In this document: positions 32,807-43,822 of the stretch, piece after piece | Numbering within the stretch: the first letter of the stretch is position 1 | Layout of the letters: each line of letters starts with the position of its first letter | Assembly: GCA_016508695.1 (NCBI GenBank) | Contig: VNKQ01000004.1 | Coordinates: 2,418,001-2,482,000 of the forward strand | Source: Hyphodiscus hymeniophilus | Lineage: Eukaryota > Ascomycota > Leotiomycetes > Helotiales > Hyphodiscaceae | Length of the DNA stretch: 64,000 bases | Direction: 5' to 3' | The notes under the pieces: model-generated | What the model was told of the DNA's origin: nothing | The model's database searches: none | The model's input: only the letters and a program-made list of their open reading frames with translations | Made by a program: the position numbers and the translations under genes

Positions 32807-33864
32807 GGAGGAGCACTCTCTGAGAAGGGTTCATCGTCTTGTCTGCGGAATCTCAGACCAAGGCTCTATGGCGTTGAGAGGAGCGTAGACTGAAGGAGAG
32901 AAAGGTGTTACGTGCTCGCTGGAGTTTTCACGGCTGGGACGGATATAGAATATAGAATAGACTCGATAGACTACAGATAGATACTAATTTAATACCCTAC
33001 CACACCCTACCTTCTCACGCTCGCAAGTACGAAAAGGGATCCTTCTCCCACCCGCAAAACACAGCGCTGGGACTAATACGCATCGACAACTCCATCCAAG
33101 GAACCTGGACAGTCTTACCGTGGCCCGCATAGCCAAGAGCGTACATTCAACTTTTACGACGAAGGGACTGCTAAGACCAGCACCTCTACTCTTCGTCAAG
33201 TTGGCCGAGGGGTCGCAAAACTACTCGAGTTGCCTGCTTCGGATCTGGGGCGCTATAGGAACAACTTTGTCTATATCCAGTCTTTCAATATCTCCCAGGA
33301 ATATCTGTTTAGATCTGTTCAGAAGGCAACATTAACAACTGAGAAAAATTGGAAAATCAATAAAGTCACCGTTCACGAGGCTATTGCGAATGGGAGAAAA
33401 GAGATCGAGAAGGGCAATCACACGGGCGCATGGCCGATGTGATGTTTGGGACATGCTTCAAGTCAGGAGCGGGTGGATATTACGAGACAAGAGCTCAAAT
33501 GTGGTTCTGGAACTTGATGAAGAGAATTTAAAGCAAGTTGTGGCAGACTATTGTCAAAAGGATGAGACGAGCTGAGGTGGAAATTAGACAGACGACGCAG
33601 CTTGGTGTGTACAGTATTTATATAATTTGTGTTGTCCGCATCAGCATCGTCTTTCAATTTTTTGCCAGATCTGGTCCACATTGGCGTCGTGAACAAAAAG
33701 TTCAGTGAGCACTTGACTCGTGTTGAAGATGGTCCTTATTCCGTTGTAGCCACAGTACAGATACCGTACGTAGCCTTCAGTGAGGTTGTTTGCGCTTCGC
33801 CTCGCACCAAAAGGCCCCGCAGAAGGACTTGGCATCGAGACCCCTGAACCTCTACCGTAGCCCT
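32807..33864. other. Intergenic, 1 kb
   Basis: 3' region of the MFS exporter and promoter of the CorA-like gene. Small frames here (33120-33335, 33230-33442) have no recognisable features. Confidence 0.4.
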
Positions 33865-35365
33865 ATGTTCGCAATGGCTTCTTCAAATCGCAAGTCAACA
33901 TCAAGCTCTCAAGTCGACCCAAATCTTCTGAGCTCGCCTCCTAGGAGCCAGACGATTGATGTCATTGAGCATCGTATCGACGCTGGACTGGATAGCATCA
34001 AGCCCTCGAAGAAGAATCGAACGACGCAACTCTCACTGCAAGAATGGGAGCAGCGCAGCCAACGACAGCCTTATCACGACTACGTGCACAGGCTTGTCGG
34101 GGCGGGATGGGATAATCTATCAGATCTGGATCAGTACCTGAGGACTGCCCCAGTACAGGAACCCGGTCTCATCATCTCGGTGCTGGACATTGGGCATGGC
34201 ATGGAGGGGCTCAAGAAGAAGCGATGGCCGGACATGAACAGCGAAGTCGAATTGAAGGATTTCATGAGCAAAAAGAGAGGCTTTGATGTGAAGGTTCGGC
34301 TGTACTTGGCAGAGTACGCTGATCGGCCAGCGACTTGCGTGATCGAGGCACTTGGCAGTGGACTGAAGTTGGACCCTCGTTTCTTCAGTTCGAGTATCCA
34401 TAGCCACGGCCATGTCTTCACCCCCTCGCAACGACACCGTGCGCCATACACAGTTCTTGGATTCGGGGTCTTGGATTCCTCGACTCCGCGAAAGACGGAT
34501 GCAGAGAAGTTCAAGGTCTTGATCTACATCCAACCAGACGAGCACGGCGATGGATGGACGGGGGTCATTCTCTTCAGCTCGCATACGAAGATCAACCTCT
34601 CGCCTCGCATCGTCACTGATCCGCCACCATTCCAGTCGCAACTTCCACCCCCGAAACGGCTCGAGCCGGCTTCCTTCCGCGAGCTGTATATTCAGTCCTT
34701 CGAGTTCATCGACCTCGAGCAGGCAACAAAGTCTCCATTCTACGCGGTAGCTAATGTGTTCCGACTGAATTGCTTCTGTTGGAATCAGATAATCACTGCG
34801 ATTCGAGAGGAGGATCATCGGACCGGTGGCATATCGGATACCACGATAGGACATGCCGAGGAAATCAAGAAATCATTGAGCGTGGTTGACAGAGCAGGCA
34901 GTCTAGGATGGCGAGGTTCAGATGAGCAGATCACGAAGGATACGCAGCACGAGATGGTCGAAGACTTCAGTCATCTGGTAGATCAAACCGAGTTGCTCTG
35001 GCAAACTAGGGATAAAATGGCATCCATCCGGGCAACGAAATCAGAGGCGCGGTGGAACTCTCTGACGAATGCTTTTACATACCTGTAGGTCTCCTTCAAC
35101 AGCCCCTCTTGCGTGTTTACTAATAGACAGATTCGCGCCTGTTACCATCATCACTGGAGTCTATGGAATGAATGTCTCACAGATATCAGGCAGTTCCACC
35201 AATCCCAACATCTGGCAATTCTTCGTAGCAGTGGCCGTTTTCAATGCTGCCGTCGTCGTAGCATTAGCAATGTGGTACTGGGTTTCTATTCAGCTCAGGC
35301 ATGGTCGTTCTGCGGGGTTAAAAGAGGTTCTTGGGTTCGCTGTTGGGGCACAGAGTATGAAATGA
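33865..35365 (+). CDS. CorA-like Mg2+/divalent-metal transporter family protein
   Basis: Two exons, 33865-35084 and 35131-35365, give 484 residues. The first 400 residues form a large soluble region ending in long helices (HEMVEDFSHLVDQTELLWQ, MASIRATKSEARWNSLTNA). After the intron the protein enters a membrane helix APVTIITGVYGMNVS with the CorA signature (GMN preceded by Tyr), a short loop (SSTNPNIW) and a second helix FFVAVAVFNAAVVVALAMW. This two-helix C terminus with YGMN is diagnostic for the CorA superfamily of pentameric divalent-cation channels. The fungal cytosolic domain is diverged; ion specificity cannot be inferred. The start may be 33790 or 33874; 33865 is chosen as a compromise, so the N terminus is uncertain. 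Confidence 0.85.
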
Positions 35366-36271
35366 CACTGGGACTTCGGCCCCGAGCCATGCCAAGCGTA
35401 AATAATTTGAATTTATGATACCCATTTCTACAAATTCCTGCCCTAGCAGGGCTCGAAGTCATCTGAATGTCATTCGAGTTAATGCTCTATATTCCATCCT
35501 CCGAGATGGGATGCAAAGAGTCTCTTTATGACTGGTACGCTGCACAATGAATCGCCGAGTATGCAGCTCTACTTGAATGTTGCACGATACAAGGCTGGCA
35601 ACGGTGCTTATTTGCTGGTAAGCTTGGTCAGGGTAGCAGCCAACGCGCCGGGTAGGACGAGCTACAACCGGGACTTCGAGGGAAATCACCTACGATGATT
35701 GGGTGCTGTTTTAATTGGGCAATTCTCACATCTTCACTCATCTTTCAAAGCGTCGATGCGGACTGTGGTAGCTCTCACGGTTGCGGATGTAATTTTAGGC
35801 TTGATCTATCTTGAGAACAGCACAGCCTTTAACGCTTTCATTTCCATGTCCGTTCTGGTGATATAAGCTTCAAAAATCCTCCAAATACCATAAATGGCCG
35901 TCCAGCTTGGAAAAAACCCTGAAACCAGTCAATATTGGCCGTTTCGAATGGGGGGCTATAGACCAACGTGGCCGCGCAATACTTCTTGATGTCGTTCATC
36001 CTTTTCAGTACGTTTCCGAAGCCGAAACGGGCGACGGCTCAAAATAGCAACTATGGTATTGTTGTCATGGTGGAATGGCTTGCGTTGGGTATGGCATGCT
36101 TCGTTCAGTTCGGAGAACGAAACTACATGAGCCCCTGGGTCTGATGTGGACCGATATGTAGGCAGGGTATCGAAAAAAGATTGATATTAGGAGATGTTCC
36201 AGGATCTCCACAGATAACTGAAGGGGCGATCGATTTGACAGAGGCCGTCAGGCGATCGCGCTTTACCGTAC
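35366..36271. other. Intergenic, convergent 3' regions
   Basis: Between the stops of the CorA-like gene and the first Zn-cluster factor. No gene or repeat recognised. Confidence 0.45.
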
Positions 36272-38864
36272 TCAGACAAAGCCGTTACTCTCAGCTCCTT
36301 GACCATTGAGAAGACCAATGAGCTGTACATCCAAAGCGTAAAAGTCATCCATAGAATCGCCAAACTCTCGCAAAAATCCCCAGTCCTCCAACGATTGTGA
36401 AGATTCTCGTGGAAAGTTACCGTTGGCTGGCAGGGATGGCGACGCCGAAAGATATTCTGGACGTGGAGTACTTTGATTGAACGGAGTCGAGGGATTTGAT
36501 TGCAAAAGTTGGCCCTTTGTAGAATCCTGAAGGTGTCGAGGTAAATCGTACATATCGGATAGGAGCTGCTGGCGTGCTCCGGCACTCTTCCAGCTTTTAC
36601 CAAGCATCTGAAGCCAATGTATGCAAAGCTTGAGTCGACGTTGAACATCTACACCCACCTCACCATTGGCATGGTTTGAATTGTAGAGCAAAGTACTCGC
36701 AGCGGTGAAAACACTAAAGACCATATCACATGGTAAGCCGGGTAGACGGTCGAAGTATTTCTCCAATATCATACAGATATTTTCTGCTGCCTGTAAACAG
36801 ATCCGTAGCGGGTTGTACGAGACAGAATCTGGATTGTCGGTATGGGGTTGCCAGCGGGCTATAAATGGCCGATGAATCAGGATTGTACTATGCCACATGA
36901 TCTGAAAACACAAGGTTAAAATTATCTAGAGTCGAACAAGGAGATTGACTTACGACGTAGTTGGTAATTATTCCGGGCACAGATGTCAGATGGTCTAGAT
37001 CAAGCTTCAGCGGAGATGTTTCGATGTCACGCTCCCACTCTCGTAATTCCCACCAAACATCCATTCTCTTGCTTTCTCCCGCAGCCTGGTTTTCACGAAT
37101 TGTCTTTCTTGCTACCAGTCCGTAAATCTCTCTCGAAATTCTCTCCATGATGATAGCAAGTTTTACGCTCGTGTGAAGAACCGAGATGGTACGTAACTTG
37201 ATTGACGGATTGCGGACTTGATCAGATTCTTTCGGATTTCGAGTGTATACAGACATCAACTCAAACTCATCGGCTTCCGACAACGAGGGGTATGGGCAGT
37301 CTGTCTCTTCTGATCGAAGAAGAACTGGCTTGCCCATTTCACACGAAAGCATTTTCTCTAGAATAAACAGGTTCCACCAAAGGCGGGATCGGACCTCTAC
37401 TTGAATGGAATCAACCGACTCGGAAGCACGATGTATCCGCATATCAATGGCCATCGAAGATGCAAAGCCACAGAGCACAGCTGCGCGAGGATACTCGGCC
37501 ACTCCGTGCTGTTGAAGTACTAAAATAGCTAGGACTATATAGGAAGTCAGAGTCAGCATCACTTTTCCGATAGCAGTAAGCAGCTAGAACCCGAGGAAAG
37601 CAACTTATACAGATCAAAAAGACTTAAAACCTAGGTAAATTCGTGGATAGTATCCGAGCGATTCAATAGAGCAGGCCTAGGAGATGTTCAAGGACTTCAA
37701 AACAAAGCCTTCAGAGATCGCTACAGGTAGTCTTAGGGACTCAGTATGCAGTATGATGCATGTGAACAAGGATCATAGTCCTGATTCACGAAACTTTCAG
37801 TGGTTCCATAAGCACAGCTTGGATAGTATCAAGGACTTAGGTCCTGCTTGCTCAAAACAGTGCGAGTGATCCGAAGAAGAGTTACGTACCTTGGCAACTG
37901 GTTATGGACGGAGTAAAGATATTTACCAGTGGTTGATTGCCATTTCCATTTTGAAGAAGATCCAACGCCTCTTCAAAAAAGTCTCGGGGTTCAGGAAATC
38001 TCTGGATAACTGTGTTGGGCGCATACTGCTGCGACTTCTCCACACATGAGGCAATCGCATATATGGCAGCAACCAAGGCGGGAGGCATTGTATCCGAAGG
38101 TGAACCATAGTCGAGCGAAGCATAAAGAGGCTTGTAGAGAATCGGCCATAATGGGTGTATTGAGTTAAAGTAGGTCTGAAAGAATCGGGTCGATAGCTCG
38201 GGAGATATGGAAGAGTAATGCCGGGTAGGCTTGTGGCGTTCGTGTATCTGATTTATCGGCGGGAGAGAGTATTGTGGTAGAGGTCTTTGACTATCGTCTC
38301 GGTGGTGGGAGGGAGGAGGTAGGAAGCTACCAATGTGGGAGCGTGGGCTTGCAGGATTTCTGCTCCGTGCTCTGCGATCTTGTTAGCCTCTGAATCCAAC
38401 GCGTAGCAGGGCTGAGTATATCGGAGTCCATTTTTCCGGACAATTTGACTGATATAGAGCAAGTTTCTTTCAGGCGACTTAAGAGACCAGGAGCTCAGTC
38501 TTGCAAGCGCCGACATCGTGATCGATTCTCGTGCAAGACCTCAGGAGCTTCCCGGTTGTCGCATTGACTAAGAAATTGCATACCTGCGCTTGGAGACTCC
38601 ATAAGAGCAGTCAATTCCTTTCATATGGCAGGGAGTACACTTGGGCGAACTGCCATCGCACTGCAGATGGGATCAGTACAGCAAACGGGGGAGAGCTGCA
38701 TGGGACCGGCTTACCTTTATCTTCTTCAACCCGCAAGGCTGGCAAGCTTGGGACACTCGTTTACGCGGTCGAGCGTCGGACGAAGGTGCTGGGGGAGGAG
38801 TCGACATGCTTACTGGCGTAGACTCCGCCATTGTGACAGACGACCTTGGAGATGTAGAGGTCAT
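36272..38864 (-). CDS. Zn(II)2Cys6 transcription factor with fungal-specific TF domain
   Basis: Six exons: 38864-38715, 38660-38584, 38499-38292, 38247-37890, 37534-36954, 36901-36272; 667 residues. The zinc cluster is split by intron 1 and is complete after splicing: CQPCGLKKIKC then DGSSPKC, TPC and HMKGIDC, the standard C-x2-C-x6-C-x6-C-x2-C-x6-C spacing. The middle homology region is recognisable from FFQTYFNSIHPLWPILYKP, LQQHGVAEYPRAAVLCGFA and SRLWWNLFILEKMLSCEMG. Such proteins bind CGG-containing half-sites and control sugar, nitrogen or metabolite genes. Two oddities: the 44-base intron between exons 3 and 4 has a weak donor (GTCAAA), and the next intron is 355 bases, several times the local norm. 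The neighbouring GH64 gene lies about 540 bases upstream on the same strand. Confidence 0.82.
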
Positions 38865-39399
38865 GAAGTGGGCATGGGCAGATTGATCGGGATCTCTGCT
38901 CGGCTGAGAGATGGCCGGGTAGAGTCCCGAAATACCCCAGTGCACGTCCTGTTCTTGCCGACAGGGGTCTGTCTGGTTGTCAAACAAGGCTTCAGCCTCC
39001 CCACAGATCCTTCGATGTGGGAATCGTAAGCTATAACAACCATTTACAAGCGACTGCACACCAATAAGGAACGCTATACATCCATGTAGAGTAAAGTTGT
39101 TGCTGAACGAACATCACAGAATATTGGTGACAGAAGAACAACTTCGGAAGGGTAACAGTAGGCCCGATAGCTCAATTCGGTATTCATCCGAATCTGAAGC
39201 TTAACCGGGATATAAATATCCTAAGCGCTTGTAGCTTTGAGACGAGTATGGTCTTGACCTAAGAAGCAATAGTGTTCACGTGCAATAGATTATTCTAAGC
39301 TTAATAAGATAAAGCTTGGTTCGCGTGTGGTGCAATCCGCCCTCTGAAGCCCGGGAGAGACAGACGGACACATTGGTCCCCATCAGTTCAGCCGTATTG
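38865..39399. promoter_or_regulatory. Promoter of the Zn-cluster factor / 3' region of GH64 gene
   Basis: Separates the start of the transcription factor from the stop of the GH64 gene, both on the minus strand. AT-rich in its right half. A tRNA-like D-arm around 39170 is not supported by the rest of a tRNA. Confidence 0.4.
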
Positions 39400-40506
39400 T
39401 CAGCCGACAGTGACAACAAATGCTTTTGGATCACCATTCACAAACCCTGATTGGTCAATAGAACCAGGAGCGGACACATCATCGTAAGGGAATGCATATC
39501 CTCTCCCGTCGATGTTGGCCTCATGAACTAATCGTGCGTAATGGTTGGTGATCTTCTCTTGGTAGTAAGCTTCAACCCTCTCATTGATCGGATGGACATC
39601 GTTCGTCAGCAGAGTGGACCGATTGAAAGCCGCACTTATACGTGCAGTCAGAGGTCCCAAGGCCCCTTCATTGCTCGCGAAGGGTCCGGTGCTGCAGGAA
39701 AAGATATCTGCACTTGTTGGCTTACCGAACTTGCCAATACCCGGAAACTCAAGATGCTCCCCGGAAGCCTTCGCCTCGATCTTGCCCCATTGCGCCTGAG
39801 TATCGACGGTAAGGGGGGAACGGCTGTATTTCTCCCAGACCGCGTTTACGTAAGGATCGTAGTATCCTTGAAACATGTTTCCACCTTCCATCACTCCCCC
39901 ATTATTCGGGCTCAAAGCTCTCAACTTCTTGCCACCTGATTCGAAGACAAGCTTGTGCCAGTCTTTTCCATCTTCAAGATTCTGAGACTCTAACCCAGCG
40001 CATATCGAAGCAAGTCCGTCCGGCTTCAGACCCAGGACCTTTTGATCTGGTCCACTTTCGGGTGTCAAGGTCAAAGAAATCGGTAGGCTGGCAAAATCGA
40101 CGTAGCTGATGTTTGCGTAGAGCTGATCGTTGGAGAATGTGAATTCACAGAAATCCCAGGTCGTGTGGATGTTGGGATCAGATGGATTGGTAACTGAAGG
40201 CTCGACGATTGCTGGACCTGGATTCAGATAGAAGACCAACTCCTTGCCAATGGAGAACCAGATTCTACCACCGGCAAGATGAGGTATTGTAACAGTAGTG
40301 GTGCTTCCTTGACCACCTAGTCGAATAGAGCAGTTCTCAGAAAGCGGCGTGATTGTTCCAGAAGGGGAATCTGGGTAATATGGTGTCTTCCCATCGGCTT
40401 TGATAAGGCATACATGATTTTGATTGTCAAGAGCCTGTCCAGTAATATAGGCATACACGTCATGAGAATTGGTCCGATTTTGGAGCTCAATATCTAAAGT
40501 AGCCAT
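39400..40506 (-). CDS. GH64 family beta-1,3-glucanase-like protein
   Basis: A single exon of 368 residues from the ATG at 40506. Family features are present in order: an N-terminal beta-sandwich (VYAYITGQALDNQNHVCLI), GGRIWFSIGKELVFYLNPG, WDFCEFTFSNDQLYANISY with acidic residues typical of the GH64 active-site region, FQGYYDPYVNAVWEKYS and DIFSCSTGPFA. GH64 enzymes cut laminaripentaose from beta-1,3-glucan. No N-terminal signal peptide is visible with this start, and the upstream in-frame extension to 40608 (MFFVVYTHIYNTTTSE) is not a convincing one either, so the protein may be cytosolic or unconventionally secreted. Target is either the fungus's own wall or other fungi. Confidence 0.9.
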   Translation of the reverse strand: MATLDIELQNRTNSHDVYAYITGQALDNQNHVCLIKADGKTPYYPDSPSGTITPLSENCSIRLGGQGSTTTVTIPHLAGGRIWFSIGKELVFYLNPGPAIVEPSVTNPSDPNIHTTWDFCEFTFSNDQLYANISYVDFASLPISLTLTPESGPDQKVLGLKPDGLASICAGLESQNLEDGKDWHKLVFESGGKKLRALSPNNGGVMEGGNMFQGYYDPYVNAVWEKYSRSPLTVDTQAQWGKIEAKASGEHLEFPGIGKFGKPTSADIFSCSTGPFASNEGALGPLTARISAAFNRSTLLTNDVHPINERVEAYYQEKITNHYARLVHEANIDGRGYAFPYDDVSAPGSIDQSGFVNGDPKAFVVTVG

Positions 40507-41276
40507 ATTGCAAGCTGTGGTACTGATTTTAGGTGAGTCATGCTGTATAGTAGGGAGAATTTCAGAGGTTGTGGTATTGTATATGTGAGTATATACCACA
40601 AAAAACAAATAGATATTTCTAGGAAATTGTTACCCACTTGAGGTGGTTGTGATTGGTGATAAGCTTGACAGTCAATTCTCGAGATTTAAAAAGTGGTTTA
40701 ATTCAATCGCTCGGCTCTGACTTAGGAAGCGTATTTTGAAGCTAGAGGAATGATTGAGTGCCTAGCTTTGAAAGCTCGCAGATATCAGGGCTTTATAAGT
40801 TATATTGGCTGGCTTGAAATCGAGCAAAAGCTTGGAACTTGGCAGAGATGTGGGCAAGCGGCTCATCTGAGACGAACTTGGAAGTGGAGCTATTGCATTC
40901 ACCCAGCAGCTGTATTAAGAAGCAATAGGTTTTAAAAGGGCTAGAGCAATTCGGAATAACTTTCACCTGAAATGGGCGATTGATGTACAAATAAGTTGTA
41001 CCTAACAAGGTCTTTACGTACCTACTAAGGTCGGCTAGTAAGTTGCGTTGAGATATGAAGCACGTGATCTTGCAACTAAGCGACACACTAGAAAAACAAT
41101 GGAAACCAGAAATCCCTTGGTGCCTCATCTCTCCTGCTCGAAAACGGTGGCCAACATACGTTCACAACGCAACCTTCTTCGGTCACCTCAACGAACCATC
41201 ACTGTCTGCAGGGGCAGCTTTGAGCTATCAAACAAACTCGAACGACTCAAAACCGCTATTTGCGTATATTTTCAAG
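40507..41276. other. Intergenic, divergent promoters
   Basis: Between the divergent starts of the GH64 and Clr5 genes. An in-frame extension of the Clr5 gene (41055-41276) looks like leader sequence. Nothing else seen. Confidence 0.4.
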
Positions 41277-43269
41277 ATGGTCTACGACTGGGAAAACAAG
41301 GAGGAGATATGCTATCGCCTCTATATCGAGGAGAAGAAATCTCTCGAGGAAATTATGGAATATATGAAGGAAGAACACAAGTTCGCACCAAGGTAAGTGG
41401 ATAGACGTACCTCACCGTACACGACCATCAACAACTACCGCCTTCCGTACTGACTTCCACAGCAAACGTGCTTATCAGACCCAATTCAAGCGATGGGATT
41501 TTCCTTCGAAGCAAAATCCCGCCCACAAGAATGCCGCCCTGGTCCAGCGAGTCAAAGAGCTATGGGACTGCAACACCTCCCAGCGGGAGATGCTTCGCAC
41601 TCTCAACGACGAAGGATACGAGATAAAAGAACGTGAATTGATGCGCGTCCGAGCAAAGAACCGATGGCTGCTGAGAGTTCCCAATGGAATGAAGACAAAG
41701 AAGCGCAGCGCGGATCAAGATGTCATCGATCAGCTTTCGCAAGCACTGTACCCTGATGCTCAGATGGCAGATGCGGAAGGAGAGGACGAGCCCATGGACG
41801 ATGATTTGCAGCTGTCTATCCCTAAAGTTATCTCTGGTCGTGCAGAATCCCCTCCCCTCAGCCCGGAAGTGATGGCGAAGAGACAGGAGCGTCTCACAAA
41901 GCTCCAAGCCGAGTCTGCAGAGCGATGGGCTACACGTAAGCGTCGTCGCCGCACTCGCGGTTGGGCTGGCCTCCCAGCTGATCCACCTGGACCCCCTCGT
42001 TTTCCTTCAGAAACCACGATCGACGAAAGTAAAGCTTTCTTGAGCCTCGACAACAGACTCTATCGCGATATTCGGAATCGATTTCAACGTATTTGTGAGG
42101 CGGAGGATATAATTAAGAAGACAATTGCTGGCCCGGAACGATGGGAGGCGGCGAAGGATCGACTCGTTCAAGAAAGCCCTCATTTGCAGGGTGTTTTTTG
42201 GGGCAACGAAGAGAATCAAGAGCCGAAGAAATTGGCCCTCGATGTTATTTGCAGCGACGTTACCAAGAGAATGCGTACATTGGAACGTCGTATGACCATC
42301 GCAGAGGCTAAGAATGCTCTCGGTGTCAATCCCGAGGAATCTCGCCAGCTACGAAATTCGTTCTACCGAGTCCTTAAAGAGGATCACTTTACAAGCAAGC
42401 TGGAGGCCGGGGAAGAGCATTGGAAGGAGCTGAAAACATCCTGGATCGGCAGCAATGAGCTTCTACAGAGAATCTTGGCTTCAGGTGATGCAGACCCACA
42501 ACACCAGGAGAGAGTGAAGGCTATGGAGGTTTTATGTAGAGATGTTATGAAGCGTCTTCGGGATGACCAGACCAAGCGAGACCCGACTCGAAAGAAGAAG
42601 TTCGACTCTAATTTCACTGCTCCCGATGCCATGCCACAATTCGATAACTCAGGCGACGCCAATGTATTTCAGCCTATACCTCACCAGAATCTTGTTCAAA
42701 CGGCGAGCCGCGCTCAGGCTCAGTCCCAGGCAGCTCAGGTACAAAGTCAATCTCGTGCTCATCAAAGCCGACAGGCTCAACCTCAACAACATGCACAGCC
42801 TCACCCACAACTTATGATGGACCATGGCAACATGCAGATTGATCCGTCCTTGCTTCTCGCGGCCGCCAACGATCCGTCCTTAATGAGTCGTGGTATGCAT
42901 AATCAGTACTCCGAACAACAATATGCGGACCAGCAGTACGCTGCCCAGGCTGCTCAAGCTGCTTTCCCCGCTGCCCCTACCTCAATTGCTGTCTACTTTC
43001 GTCTCCACCCAGCTTCAGAGGTTCAAACGAATTCCAGACTCTGGGTCAGTACCCTTAGCCACATTTCTCTCAACGAGTTGCGCCAGCTAGCGTCGGTCAA
43101 GTTCCCAGGAACTTATGCTCATTACATTGAGGGCATTATGAAGCAAGCAACGGGTCAAGAAGCTCCTCTCCAAATCGACAGCGATGATGAACTAGATGCC
43201 TATTTTGCAGGTGTCGGCGGGATGAAACCAACCTTCAACGTCCAGCTGGTGAATGCCTGGAAGCAGTGA
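41277..43269 (+). CDS. Clr5-domain protein with Gln-rich region
   Basis: Two exons, 41277-41392 and 41463-43269, code for 640 residues. The N-terminal 55 residues are a Clr5 domain: WENKEEICYRLYIEEKKSL, EEIMEYMKEEHKF, and after splicing SKRAYQTQFKRWDFPSKQN. A second helix-turn-helix-like segment follows (LVQRVKELWDCNTSQREML). The middle is acidic then basic (RKRRRRTRGWAGLP). Two alpha-helical repeats share the pattern LDNRLYRDIRNRFQRICEAED and LRNSFYRVLKEDHFTSKL, suggesting an internal duplication. A Gln/Ala-rich stretch (residues 440-530) precedes a C-terminal folded domain. In fission yeast Clr5 takes part in transcriptional silencing; for this protein a DNA-binding or chromatin role is inference. 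Confidence 0.83.
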
Positions 43270-43822
43270 TGTTCAGAGTTGTGACCATATCGGATTGATT
43301 TGTGCTTCTCGGCAGTACTCACTCTAGTTCTCATGATATTCGGCAATGAGATCGAGGATTGTTTGAGCTAGGATACTTTTATTGCTTGCATCGGGATTGC
43401 TTGCAGTTTTACTATTAACTCTCACACGCGCAACATTAGCAAGAAGTGGGGTTTTAACCAAGCGTTGTCTATGGAACAGACCAAATCGCAAGAGCCTCGT
43501 AGACAGAACATACCTAGCTACAATATTATCGCTCAATGCATCTCAATCCAAATGTTTTCCACCAGCTCCCACTGCGCTGTTGACGTGATGGCAAGCGATA
43601 ATTCCGCAATATTTTCCCACAAAGTTAGACACCAATAAGCTGCTCTGCTGTCGAAAATGGGGGCGTGCTGAGTATGGGGAAGCCCCGAAGTTCATAGTTA
43701 AAAGTGGAGATCAGCAATCTCAAGAATCTCTCATTCTTTGTAACACAACCACGACAACTGTCATGATCTCCCACAGCAGACATTGCCATATGTGAGCGCC
43801 GGTTAGTTTTCCCAGACTCAAG
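43270..43822. other. Intergenic
   Basis: 3' region of the Clr5 gene and promoter of the D-lactate dehydrogenase gene. No further gene recognised. Confidence 0.45.

Noticed and set aside
39165..39235. tRNA-like start (GGCCCGATAGCTCAATTCGG)
   Set aside because: No complementary acceptor 3' strand or T-arm follows within tRNA length.
41055..41276. 74-codon extension of the Clr5 protein
   Set aside because: The Clr5 domain normally begins right at the protein start; the extension shows no conserved feature.
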